Source: JAGQSZ01 sp049647585
Lineage (GTDB): Bacteria > Actinomycetota > Acidimicrobiia > Acidimicrobiales > Microtrichaceae
Length of the DNA: 64,000 nt
Direction of reading: 5' to 3'
Assembly (NCBI GenBank): GCA_049647585.1
Contig: JBARXY010000007.1
Location: 1-64,000, forward strand
The translations under genes were made by a program, and so were the position numbers. Shown here piece by piece: positions 56,043 through 63,859 of the stretch. Positions within the stretch are counted from its first letter, which is position 1. The number at the start of each line of letters is the position of its first letter. The notes beneath the pieces were generated by a model that saw only the letters and a program-made list of their open reading frames with translations, was not told the origin of the DNA and made no database searches.

Positions 56043-56936
56043 GTGAGCTTTGATCGCGCCAAGTCCGCGCTAAACGGAACCCGATTCGCCGACCTGCGAA
56101 GTGTTGCTGAAACCGGCTCCACGAACGCTGATGTGCGTTCCCTTCTGACGGCTGCAACGGCTGATGGACTCTCCGGTGGACCAAGCGGAACACCGAATGT
56201 CGGAGCCTACCCCGAGGCCCCGGTCGTTCTGTTGGCCGACCACCAGAACGCCGGCCGTGGTCGCCGCGGTCGAGGCTGGGATGCGCCCGCGGGCTCGTCG
56301 GTGTTGATGACGATCGGCTATCCGCTCAGATCGGTGCCGCCCGAACGGTGGACCCTCATGACGATGTGCCTTTCGCTGGCCGTTACCGACACGACCACCC
56401 AGATGGGCATCGGATCCGTTTCGATCAAGTGGCCCAATGACCTTGTGGTTGAGGCGCCCGACGCCCCACTCGGCTACCGGAAGTTGGGCGGCGTTCTCGC
56501 CGAGACAGCCCTGTCCCCGCGACTGGGTGACTGTGTGATTCTCGGTCTGGGCCTGAACGTCAACTGGCGCTCGATGCCTGACGAGCTTGCCGACACGGCG
56601 GCCTCGCTGAGTTCGCTGTTGCAACCGAAGGACTCCGACCGTGCGATCGACCTTGACGATGTTGTCATCGGAATCCTCGGGCGCCTCGATGACACCTGGC
56701 TTCCTGCCGTTGAGGGTTCCGCGAATGATCTCGAGAAGCTTTTCGACGCCTATCGACAGCGCTGTTCGACGCTACGGCGAAAGGTGCGGATCGAGGTTCC
56801 CAACGGGACCATCGTCGGCACGGCAACGGACGTCGCTCCCGACGGGGCGCTGGTGGTGACGGGACCCGATGGTGTCCGCAGAATCACAGTTGGTGATGTG
56901 GTGCACCTACGTCCCGAGATAGATCCCGAGCCCTAG
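56043..56936 (+). CDS. birA: biotin--[acetyl-CoA-carboxylase] ligase without DNA-binding domain
   Basis: A 297-residue class I biotin protein ligase. It lacks the N-terminal winged helix and starts directly with the catalytic fold (VAETGSTNADV). The biotin/ATP motif GRGRRGRGWDAPAGS is near residue 73, followed by SIKWPNDLVV and LGGVLAETA with the catalytic Lys. The C-terminal SH3-like cap is present. It biotinylates the carrier domain encoded by the divergent neighbour. The 3' end overlaps pabC by 53 bp in convergent orientation. Confidence 0.95.
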   Translation: MSFDRAKSALNGTRFADLRSVAETGSTNADVRSLLTAATADGLSGGPSGTPNVGAYPEAPVVLLADHQNAGRGRRGRGWDAPAGSSVLMTIGYPLRSVPPERWTLMTMCLSLAVTDTTTQMGIGSVSIKWPNDLVVEAPDAPLGYRKLGGVLAETALSPRLGDCVILGLGLNVNWRSMPDELADTAASLSSLLQPKDSDRAIDLDDVVIGILGRLDDTWLPAVEGSANDLEKLFDAYRQRCSTLRRKVRIEVPNGTIVGTATDVAPDGALVVTGPDGVRRITVGDVVHLRPEIDPEP

Positions 56937-57669
56937 CTGCCAGGAACGCAATCCGGGTTGCCTGGGTCAGTTCGCCGTCCACCGTCAGTGGGCGACCGGC
57001 AATCGACGCGATCGACTGGACGTTGCGGCCGGTCGAGGCAAGGAAGGCTTCGGCGACTTCGGCAAGGTCGGAGACCTCGACAGCTTCCTCCCTGACAGAA
57101 ATTCCAACGGAGCTCACGGCTTCAAGGATTATCGACCTGGTCACTCCGGCTCGACACCCGGATGACAACGGCGGAGTTATCAGCGAGTCATCACAGACCA
57201 GAAAGATGTTGCTTGAGCAACCTTCCACGAGGTGGGCGCCGAGGTTGACCAACAGGACCTCATCCGCGTCGGGGTGGGACGCGATCGTGGCGACGCCCGG
57301 CGTCATTCCAGAGCTTTTCAGCCCGTAGAGAACCGAGCCCGTGTCGACCGGGGTGTCTGCGACGTCAACGTGGGCCGGGCGGTTCGGAACGATCAACGGG
57401 GCGATGAAGAGGTGCAGGGACCCACGGAGGGTGCCCTCGCTGGAGTCGCGTCGCCCGGACCACGAAACACGTAGGCGCCCGGGTTCCGGGCCCCATCGCC
57501 GGAGTGTCTCGCCCACCGCTGAGTCGATCAACTTTCGATCCGGGTCGGGTAACCCGAGGGTCGCCGCGGCGGAACTCAACAGAGATAGATGTTCTGCAAG
57601 CGCGAATGGGTGGCCGTCGAGAACCTCGATCGTCTCGAACACCGACGGGCACGGCGGGGGAGTGGACAC
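56884..57669 (-). CDS. pabC: aminodeoxychorismate lyase (class IV aminotransferase)
   Basis: Splits 4-amino-4-deoxychorismate into 4-aminobenzoate and pyruvate for folate. The 261-residue fold-type IV PLP protein has VFETIEVLDGHPFALAEHL at the start, the LYGLKSSG segment with the probable Schiff-base Lys, and the substrate loop NLGAHLVEGCSSNIFLV. GTG 57669 lies 2 bp after the pabB stop, so the two are one operon; longer in-frame starts overlap pabB. The convergent birA gene runs 53 bp into its 3' end. Confidence 0.88.
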   Translation of the reverse strand: MSTPPPCPSVFETIEVLDGHPFALAEHLSLLSSAAATLGLPDPDRKLIDSAVGETLRRWGPEPGRLRVSWSGRRDSSEGTLRGSLHLFIAPLIVPNRPAHVDVADTPVDTGSVLYGLKSSGMTPGVATIASHPDADEVLLVNLGAHLVEGCSSNIFLVCDDSLITPPLSSGCRAGVTRSIILEAVSSVGISVREEAVEVSDLAEVAEAFLASTGRNVQSIASIAGRPLTVDGELTQATRIAFLAARARDLSRDVGAPHHQL

Positions 57670-57671
57670 CG

Positions 57672-58751
57672 CTAGGAAACCCTGTCGCCGTCGCCGACCC
57701 GTCCCTGGGCCACTCGGAGCAGATTCTGTGCCTTCAGGGTCGTTTCGGCCCACTCACCCTCCGGGGTCGAGTCATAGGTGATCGCACCCCCTGTTCCGAA
57801 GTGCAGGGCGTCGTCGGCAATCCAGAAGGTCCTGATGGCGACGTTGAGCTCACCCTCTACGCGGTCGGCGTCCACCCAGCCAACAGCCCCGCAGTAGACC
57901 CCGCGACTCTGTGGTTCAAGCCGGGCGATGGCCTTCAGCGCCGCCAGCTTTGGTGCGCCGGTAACCGATCCCGGTGGGAACGTGGCGTCGATGGCATCAG
58001 CCCATCCGAGTCCGTCGCGAAGGCTTCCCTCGACGGTGCTCACCAGGTGGAAGAGTCCGGGATGTTCCTCGACTCGCATCAGATCCGGCACATGGATCGA
58101 CCCCCAATCGCAGACGCGGCCGAGGTCGTTGCGCACCAGGTCGACGATCATGACGTTCTCGGCGGCATCCTTCGCGAGGAACCCGGAACGTGTGCAGGAG
58201 GTTCCCTTGATAGGAGATGACCAGATTCGCCTTCCGTTCCTCCCTAGGAAAAGTTCCGGAGATGCACTAGCTACGTGGATTCCCTGTTCAGGAAGTCGGA
58301 CGACCGCCGAGAATGGAGCGGGATTGCCAAGCGCGAGTTCGGCTCCCAGAGCCGCCACGTCTGTCGAGAGGTCGGATCCGTGGGGGATAGAACGGAGCAG
58401 CGGCGATTGCAGATGGCGGGTCAGATTGACCTGGTAGACGTTTCCGGCGGCGATCTCGGAGCGAATTACGCCTACGGCCTCGACGAACTCGTCGTGGGGA
58501 AGCGAATCATTCCAAGTGTCGGTAGATGGACCGCGCCAACTCGGCCCCGGCCACGGGCGGGCCGGGCGAACCCTGTCGAACCGGGCGCAGATGACCTCAC
58601 CGTCGAACGGGATGACCACCGCCCAGAAACCGCTCGAGTCCAGAGCCGCCAGGTCCGAGGTGACATCGACCAGCCCGGTGCAGAGTCGGCCGCCGACCAC
58701 CGCCAAGGGGTCAGGGGCAAGACCGGCACTATGGCCGGATCGTCCGATCAT
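57672..58751 (-). CDS. pabB: aminodeoxychorismate synthase component I
   Basis: A chorismate-utilising enzyme of 359 aa. The C-terminal catalytic domain shows SASPELFLGRNG, PIKGT (Lys, as in PabB, where anthranilate synthases have Ala), DLVRNDLGRVC, GSVTGAPKLAALK and GGAITYDSTPEGEWAE. The PIKGT loop favours PabB over TrpE. It aminates chorismate with ammonia from a glutaminase partner not seen here. The N-terminal domain is short. It forms an operon with pabC. Confidence 0.93.
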   Translation of the reverse strand: MIGRSGHSAGLAPDPLAVVGGRLCTGLVDVTSDLAALDSSGFWAVVIPFDGEVICARFDRVRPARPWPGPSWRGPSTDTWNDSLPHDEFVEAVGVIRSEIAAGNVYQVNLTRHLQSPLLRSIPHGSDLSTDVAALGAELALGNPAPFSAVVRLPEQGIHVASASPELFLGRNGRRIWSSPIKGTSCTRSGFLAKDAAENVMIVDLVRNDLGRVCDWGSIHVPDLMRVEEHPGLFHLVSTVEGSLRDGLGWADAIDATFPPGSVTGAPKLAALKAIARLEPQSRGVYCGAVGWVDADRVEGELNVAIRTFWIADDALHFGTGGAITYDSTPEGEWAETTLKAQNLLRVAQGRVGDGDRVS

Positions 58752-58824
58752 GGTCCGATCATAAGTGGGCTCTCACGCGTCGCCGTCATGGGATTGGAGA
58801 GAACAAGGCACCTCAGATGGGACT

Positions 58825-58830
58825 GATACT
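58825..58830 (+). promoter_or_regulatory. leaderless-type -10 for the LCP gene
   Basis: GATACT ends 8 nt before GTG 58839, with no ribosome site in between. It lies in the 87-bp gap divergent from pabB. Confidence 0.35.
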
Positions 58831-58838
58831 TTCATGCC

Positions 58839-60356
58839 GTGGCCAGTGGAAGAGATCGCAAACCCCGTAGAACCTGGCCCCAGCGATTGTTGCTGACGAC
58901 CAACATGTTGCTGGTCTTAGCGTGCCTCGCCGCGGCCGCGGGACTGACCAAGGTCCGTCGGACCATCGAAGACGTTCCAGTTGTCGATATCGGCTCCTCC
59001 CTCGCCCCCGAGGTCGAGTCGACCGCACCCAGGAACTTCCTGATCATCGGCGTCGACTCGGCAGTCGGCCTCGACAAGGACAGCCCGGTACTCAAACAGC
59101 GTGATCTGACCGGTCAGCTCGCCGACGTGATCATGATCCTGCGGGTCGAACCGGCAAACAACTCGGCTCGACTTCTGTCGATCCCCAGGGACAGTCGTGT
59201 GGTGCTGGCTCGCAACGGAAGCTACGGCAGGATCAACGCCGCTCTGGGTGGAGTTGGTGGCGAGGCGAACTTGGTCAAGACGGTCAAGTGGAACTTCGGA
59301 ATTCCCATCGACAACTACGTGAAGATCAACTTCGTCGGCTTCATGGACCTGGTGAAGGTGCTCGACGGCGTTCCGATCTACTTCACAACGCCGGTTCGCG
59401 ATCGTAAATCCGGGCTTTATATCGACGAGCCGGGCTGTCGGGTTCTGGACCCCGACCAGGCGCTGGCGTATGCCCGGGCACGCCACCTCTATTTCTACGA
59501 GGATGGCAAATGGCGTCCGGACGGTACCGGTGACCTGGGCCGGATCACCCGTCAGCAGGACTTCATAAAGCGGGCGCTGCGCAAAGCCGCCGAGAAGGGG
59601 CTGCGCAACCCGACCACGGCCCTGGGCGTGATCAATGCAGCGACCAACGCTATTCGGATGGACTCGACCCTGGACGTGGGAACTCTGCTTGAGCTTGCCA
59701 AGCAGTTCCAGAACTTCAACCCGGAGTCACTGGATTCCAGCCAGGTGCCAAGTGAATATGCGCCTCGCGGAGGCGTCGATTACCAAGAGGTTCTCTGGAG
59801 CCAAGCGGAACCGCTGCTCGACAAGTTCCGTGGCGTCGACCCCAAGGCTGGAGTGCTCCCCTCGAACGTGATCGTCGGAGTGACGAGCCGTTCGGCTTCG
59901 GATAGTGAGCTTGATCCGATCGTCAAGAAGCTCGATGACCTGACCTTCGATGCCGATCTCTGGACCACCAAGTCGGCCCCCCGGACGACCCGGATCATCT
60001 ACGGACCCACCAGCCGCGACGCAGCGGTTCTCCTGGCCGCTCAACTGGAAACGCTGCCGACCTTCGAACTCGACGATTCCCTGGTCGGCAATCAGGTCAG
60101 GTTGGTGGTCGGGTCAGATTTCGACGGGATTCGCGATGTGGCGTTGCCCATCGATCAACTGCCGGCGGAGCTGCTCCCCGAGAAGCCGGCATCCGCGGAT
60201 GGTTCCAATGGGAACGGTTCCTCGACTTCGTCCTCAATAGATCCGGAGAGTTCCACCACCACGGTCCCACAGCTGGATGGCGAACCACTCCCGGACGAAG
60301 CCGCCGAGCCGGGTGTTCTTCCGATCGACCCCGAACAGTCTGCACTTTGTCGATGA
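58839..60356 (+). CDS. LytR-CpsA-Psr (LCP) family cell-wall glycan ligase
   Basis: A 505-residue membrane-anchored protein. A short basic cytoplasmic tail is followed by one membrane segment (about residues 12-32). The LCP domain (about 60-280) has NFLIIGVDS, ADVIMILRVEP and SIPRDSRV with the Arg/Asp residues that bind polyprenyl pyrophosphate. A LytR_C-like domain covers about 350-440. The tail is Ser/Thr/Pro/Glu-rich. LCP proteins move lipid-linked polymers onto peptidoglycan outside the membrane. With the glycan export genes in the same window, it is a candidate for the final attachment step. GTG 58839 is the only start before the membrane segment. Confidence 0.92.
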   Translation: MASGRDRKPRRTWPQRLLLTTNMLLVLACLAAAAGLTKVRRTIEDVPVVDIGSSLAPEVESTAPRNFLIIGVDSAVGLDKDSPVLKQRDLTGQLADVIMILRVEPANNSARLLSIPRDSRVVLARNGSYGRINAALGGVGGEANLVKTVKWNFGIPIDNYVKINFVGFMDLVKVLDGVPIYFTTPVRDRKSGLYIDEPGCRVLDPDQALAYARARHLYFYEDGKWRPDGTGDLGRITRQQDFIKRALRKAAEKGLRNPTTALGVINAATNAIRMDSTLDVGTLLELAKQFQNFNPESLDSSQVPSEYAPRGGVDYQEVLWSQAEPLLDKFRGVDPKAGVLPSNVIVGVTSRSASDSELDPIVKKLDDLTFDADLWTTKSAPRTTRIIYGPTSRDAAVLLAAQLETLPTFELDDSLVGNQVRLVVGSDFDGIRDVALPIDQLPAELLPEKPASADGSNGNGSSTSSSIDPESSTTTVPQLDGEPLPDEAAEPGVLPIDPEQSALCR

Positions 60357-60432
60357 CCAAAGGTCTGTGACAAGCCCGTTTTGTCGTAATGTCAGGCGCC
60401 GGACATGGTCGAACGGTGATTGAAGGAGCGTT

Positions 60433-61719
60433 ATGGGTAACCGGATAGCGGTTGTCGGAGCCGGATATGTCGGGCTCACGTCCGGTGCATGTCTTTCACA
60501 CCTGGGTCACGATGTCACCTGTATCGAATCGGACCCGGCGAAGGTCGAGATGCTCCGCGAGGGGCGGATCCCGATCAGCGAGCCGGGACTGGCCGAAATA
60601 GTCCAGGAAGGTATCGACAACGGTCGGCTGCGATTCACAGGCGATATGGCCTCGGGCGTAGCTGACCGCGAGTTCGTGCTGCTGTGTGTCCCCACGCCCC
60701 AGGCCGAGGATGGTTCCGCAGACCTGTCGTTCATCACCCGGGCAGCGACCGATCTGAGCAAGCACATTCCGTCCGGCGGAATCGTGATCAACAAGTCGAC
60801 GGTCCCGCTCGGCTCCACCCATATTGTTGCTGACGCAATCAACAGGGACGACGTCCACGTCGTGTCAAACCCGGAGTTCCTCCGCGAGGGACATGCCGTG
60901 TCCGACTTCCTCCATCCAGAACGAGTGGTGATCGGCGCCGACGACACCGACATCGCCGTCCGAGTCGCTGGCCTACATCTGCGGCTCGCAGCGCCGGTTC
61001 TAGCGACCGATCCGACGTCGGCCGAATTGATCAAGTACGCATCGAACGCCTTTCTGGCAACCAAGCTCAGCTTCATGAACTCGATCGCATCCCTCGCCGA
61101 GCGAGCTGGAGCGGACATCGCCGATGTCGTTCTCGGCATCGGAATGGACCACCGGATCGGGTCCAATTTCCTCCAGCCTGGTCCCGGCTGGGGTGGAAGC
61201 TGTCTTCCCAAGGACACGAGCGCCCTGGTCCACATCAGCAAGACCTTCGGCTACGACTTCTCTCTGCTCCAGTCGGTGATCGATACCAACCAGAAGCAGT
61301 TCGAGGTAGTGGTCGAAAAGGTCCGTGAGGTCCTGGAGGTGCCCCTCGAGGGTGCACAGATTGCCGTATGGGGACTGACCTTCAAGGCGAACACGGACGA
61401 CGTCAGGGCCTCCCCGGCTGTCGAGGTGATCAAGCGTCTTCAGCAGGCAGGAGCTGTCATCAAGGCATATGACCCGGGTCTGAGTGCCACCTCCAGTCGG
61501 ATGCTCGAGGGGATCGACGTCGCTGCGGACCCCTATGACTGCGTGAAGGACGCCCAGGCGCTGGTGGTGCTGACCGAATGGCCGGAGTTCGCCTCGATGG
61601 ACCTGGACCGAGTGGCAACCCAGATGGCATCCCTGGGAGTCGTCGACACCCGCACGACGCTCGACCGTGCGGCGCTTGAGCGCCGTGGATTCAGGTTCAG
61701 GGGAATCGGCCGCACCTGA
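60433..61719 (+). CDS. ugd: UDP-glucose 6-dehydrogenase
   Basis: Oxidises UDP-glucose to UDP-glucuronate with NAD. The 428-residue protein has NAD motif GAGYVGLTSG at the N-terminus, LLCVPTP and VNKSTVPLGS in the first domain, the catalytic Cys257 in GWGGSCLPKD, and the C-terminal UDP-binding domain (GLTFKANTDDVRASPAVEV). AAGGAG precedes ATG 60433. UDP-glucuronate could feed the epimerase at 12.3 kb and the glycan region. Confidence 0.96.
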   Translation: MGNRIAVVGAGYVGLTSGACLSHLGHDVTCIESDPAKVEMLREGRIPISEPGLAEIVQEGIDNGRLRFTGDMASGVADREFVLLCVPTPQAEDGSADLSFITRAATDLSKHIPSGGIVINKSTVPLGSTHIVADAINRDDVHVVSNPEFLREGHAVSDFLHPERVVIGADDTDIAVRVAGLHLRLAAPVLATDPTSAELIKYASNAFLATKLSFMNSIASLAERAGADIADVVLGIGMDHRIGSNFLQPGPGWGGSCLPKDTSALVHISKTFGYDFSLLQSVIDTNQKQFEVVVEKVREVLEVPLEGAQIAVWGLTFKANTDDVRASPAVEVIKRLQQAGAVIKAYDPGLSATSSRMLEGIDVAADPYDCVKDAQALVVLTEWPEFASMDLDRVATQMASLGVVDTRTTLDRAALERRGFRFRGIGRT

Positions 61720-61875
61720 ACCGCGCTCCGTCACTGCGCAACTTAAGGTGCGTTCCCGTGGGCAGCGTGGTGTCCTAAGTCTCCCCCGACCGGAAAGCTG
61801 CTCAGATTGCTGGGAGGGGCGGGTGTAGAGCTGCCGAGATTCGGGCGTACTTGTGAGTGCGGGTCATGTTTCGGG

Positions 61876-61905
61876 TTGACGTGGCTGCTATTGCTGGTCA
61901 AGTAT
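61876..61905 (+). promoter_or_regulatory. putative sigma-70-type promoter of the lipoprotein gene
   Basis: TTGACG (61876-61881), an 18-bp spacer and AAGTAT (61900-61905). A GGGGAGG ribosome site (61921-61927) follows just before ATG 61931, so this transcript would be leadered, unlike many others here. Confidence 0.4.
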
Positions 61906-61930
61906 CGATTGCGGGTTTCTGGGGAGGGTG

Positions 61931-62398
61931 ATGGTTGGGGGTCGGCTTTTGGCGGCGGCGTGGGTCGGGGTCGTTTTGGCGTCGGGTTGTTCTGGGGGCA
62001 GCGATTCTGGGGATCACCCGGGTCGTTCGGTTTCGAGTGTTGTGATTTCTGATTCGGTGTCGTTGAGGACTGCCGGGGTTCAGCGTGGTGCTGGTCGGGT
62101 GGTTGCGGATTCGGTGGTGTTGGAATCGCCCGGCTATTTGGTGGTCTATGAGGATGGCGGTGGAGCGCCGGGACGGATTTTGGCTTCATCTGAGCTGTTG
62201 GATGTGGGCGAGTCGCGTGATGTCGTGGTGGATCTCTCAGGCGGGCTGGATGTGGGATCTTCTGTCTGGTTGATGTTGCATTCCGAGGACGGCGAATCGA
62301 AAGGATTCGGGTTCGGGGCTGGGGATCCACCGTTGGCCGGCGATGGGGGTGTCGGTGTGTTGAAGGTGGAACTGAAGCCTGGTTCGGGTCGGTCCTAA
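61931..62398 (+). CDS. putative lipoprotein with DUF7282-like domain
   Basis: A 155-residue protein. The signal peptide ends in a lipobox (VVLASGC, Cys20), so lipid anchoring is likely. Residues about 35-145 have the DUF7282 layout: a VVADSVVLESPGYLVVYED strand pair, then LLDVGESRDVVVDLSG, then VWLMLHSEDGES. This module occurs in haloarchaeal and actinobacterial surface proteins; its function is unknown. The coding strand is strikingly rich in G and T (many GTT, TCG, GGT and TTG codons) compared with the ugd gene next to it, which hints at a different origin. Confidence 0.75.
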   Translation: MVGGRLLAAAWVGVVLASGCSGGSDSGDHPGRSVSSVVISDSVSLRTAGVQRGAGRVVADSVVLESPGYLVVYEDGGGAPGRILASSELLDVGESRDVVVDLSGGLDVGSSVWLMLHSEDGESKGFGFGAGDPPLAGDGGVGVLKVELKPGSGRS

Positions 62399-62432
62399 CG
62401 GTGGTGTCGGCGGATTTCGGAGGTTTGGTGGG

Positions 62433-62543
62433 ATGAGCGGATCGTGGGTTGGGCGTTCTCGCTCGGGTCGTGTTGGCAGCGGTTTTCTGGTTGTTGGTTT
62501 GGTGGCGTTGTCGCGTGTCAGGCTTTGTGGCAGGGGTAGTTAG
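62433..62543 (+). pseudogene. exported-protein gene interrupted by an IS element (5' fragment)
   Basis: GGAGG (62419-62423) precedes an ATG that opens a signal-peptide-like frame: basic start (WVGRSRSGRVG), then a hydrophobic run (FLVVGLVAL). The left end of the IS lies after 25-26 codons, and the frame stops 11 codons inside the IS (TAG 62541-62543). Its codon style matches the lipoprotein gene 34 bp upstream, so the two probably formed an operon of surface proteins. The rest of the gene is not visible beyond the IS. Confidence 0.5.
62508..62535 (+). repeat. left terminal inverted repeat of the IS
   Basis: 28 bp pairing with 63833-63859. Conserved blocks are TTGTC, CGTGTCA, TTT and TGGCAGGG. 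Confidence 0.8.
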
Positions 62544-62578
62544 TTGTGTTCTGATCCCCTGACGAAAGGCTGAATGTT

Positions 62579-62896
62579 ATGAGTCGTCCTCCTGTGATCC
62601 CGGTGGACAAGAAGACGAGGATCGTGTTGTCGGTCCTTGCTGGTGAGGTGACGGTCGCGGAAGCGGCCCGTCGTGAGAAGGTCTCTGAGCAGGCGATAGG
62701 TAACTGGAAACGCCAGTTCCTTGAGGCCGGCAAGACAGGTATCGCAGCGGGGAAATCGAAACCGTCGTCTCGGGAGCAGCAACTCGAGGAAGAGGTTGCC
62801 GAGCTGACCCAGGCGTTGGGTGAAGCCGCTATCGAGATCCGGGTGTGGAAGAAGAGCGCTGAGGGCCGCCTGGGCCCTTTGAGGACCTCGAGGTGA
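62579..62896 (+). CDS. IS transposase OrfA (helix-turn-helix protein)
   Basis: A 105-residue protein. Residues about 10-50 form a helix-turn-helix of the transposase type (VLSVLAGEVTVAEAARREKVSEQAIGNWKRQF, seen in two parts: recruiting helix EAARREKVS, recognition helix QAIGNWKRQF). A Glu/Gln-rich helix with heptad character follows (about 65-90), as in IS3-group OrfA leucine zippers. The stop overlaps the OrfB start by 4 bp (GTGA), so OrfB is probably made by coupling rather than by a slippery frameshift; no obvious A-rich slip site is seen. Confidence 0.87.
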   Translation: MSRPPVIPVDKKTRIVLSVLAGEVTVAEAARREKVSEQAIGNWKRQFLEAGKTGIAAGKSKPSSREQQLEEEVAELTQALGEAAIEIRVWKKSAEGRLGPLRTSR

Positions 62897-63849
62897 TCCG
62901 TGTTGAAGCGGGGATGTCGACCGCGAGGTTCTGTAAGAAGTTCGACATCCCCGAACGCACATGGCGACGTTGGCAAGCCAAAGCACGAGCTGGTCAGCCG
63001 GTGAAGGGCCCGTGGCCCCGTCCTGTTCGTGACGATCCGCCCCTTCGGGCCGCTGTCACTGCCGAGGCTGAAGCCCATGTCGGGTGGGGTCACCGCAAGA
63101 TCTGGGCAATGCTGCGCCACGGGGGCCATCAGGTGTCTGCGTCGACCGTGATGCGCGCAATGCGTGACGATGGCTTGTTGTTGCCCGCGAACTACACCCG
63201 AGAGGTCCGCGATCTGGCAACTGCCCGCAAGGCAGCGTTCGCGAAAACACCGACCGGTCCGAACCAGGTGTGGCAACTCGATTTCTCCGAGTTCGAGACG
63301 ATCGCTGGTGGCGTCTGGCGGATCGCTGGGTGCCGCGATTACTACTCGAAATACGAACATCCGATTCACTTGTCTCCGACAGCGAACATGCACGACGCCG
63401 TCGAAGCAGTCGAACTCGCCCTCGCCGAGGCAGCCGAGGTCCTGGGCCATCCGCTATCGGATCTGGTGACCGTGGACCCCGATACTGATGAGGTGATTCC
63501 GGTCGTGACGATCGTGACCGACAACGGCGGCCCGTTCCGGTCCTTCACCTTCGAAGCGTTCATCGCCAGCCGTCCCGAACTCGCCCATGTTCGGACCCGG
63601 GTGAGAACACCGGGCCAGAACGGGTCACGCGAACGCGGGTTCGGGACCCTCAAATACGAATGGTTGTATCGGCAAGAAATCTATGACGCGATCGAACTAG
63701 CCGATCAGATCGAGAAATGGCGTCACGACTACAACCACATCCGACCCCACGAAGCAATCTCCTGGAACCGACCCGCCGAGGTCCACACCGGCCGCGCCGA
63801 TCCTGAAACCCCCAACTTCGAAATCAAGGAAACCCTGCCAAAACCTTGA
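62893..63849 (+). CDS. IS transposase OrfB (DDE integrase core)
   Basis: The 318-residue catalytic subunit. An N-terminal winged or helical region is followed by the HTH_21-like block (GWGHRKIWAMLRHGGHQVSAS). The retroviral-type integrase core contains the acidic triad: Asp in WQLDFSEF, Asp in VTDNGGPF and Glu 37 residues later in RERGFG, close to the D35E spacing. A terminal YNHIRPHEAI motif matches IS3/IS481 families. GTG 62893 overlaps the OrfA stop. Its stop codon lies inside the right inverted repeat. All catalytic residues appear intact. Confidence 0.9.
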   Translation: MIRVEAGMSTARFCKKFDIPERTWRRWQAKARAGQPVKGPWPRPVRDDPPLRAAVTAEAEAHVGWGHRKIWAMLRHGGHQVSASTVMRAMRDDGLLLPANYTREVRDLATARKAAFAKTPTGPNQVWQLDFSEFETIAGGVWRIAGCRDYYSKYEHPIHLSPTANMHDAVEAVELALAEAAEVLGHPLSDLVTVDPDTDEVIPVVTIVTDNGGPFRSFTFEAFIASRPELAHVRTRVRTPGQNGSRERGFGTLKYEWLYRQEIYDAIELADQIEKWRHDYNHIRPHEAISWNRPAEVHTGRADPETPNFEIKETLPKP

Positions 63850-63859
63850 CACGAGACAA
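63833..63859 (-). repeat. right terminal inverted repeat of the IS
   Basis: 27 bp, inverse of 62508-62535 with about 3 mismatches and 1 gap. It contains the OrfB stop codon. Confidence 0.8.

Larger units (their letters stand above)
62508..63859 (+). mobile_element. IS3-like insertion sequence, about 1.35 kb
   Basis: Two overlapping transposase frames are bracketed by imperfect terminal inverted repeats. The left end reads TTGTCGCGTGTCAGGC and the right end, on the other strand, TTGTCTCGTGTCAAGG; both continue to TGGCAGGG with about 3 mismatches and 1 gap over 28 bp. The ends are TG...CA. I see no convincing target-site duplication in the flanks, which may mean a deletion next to the element. 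Confidence 0.85.

Noticed and set aside
61743..62330. Minus-strand frame of 195 codons, Pro/Asn/His/Arg-rich
   Set aside because: It is the complement of the G/T-rich lipoprotein gene. The lipoprotein frame has a promoter, a ribosome site, a lipobox and a domain match.
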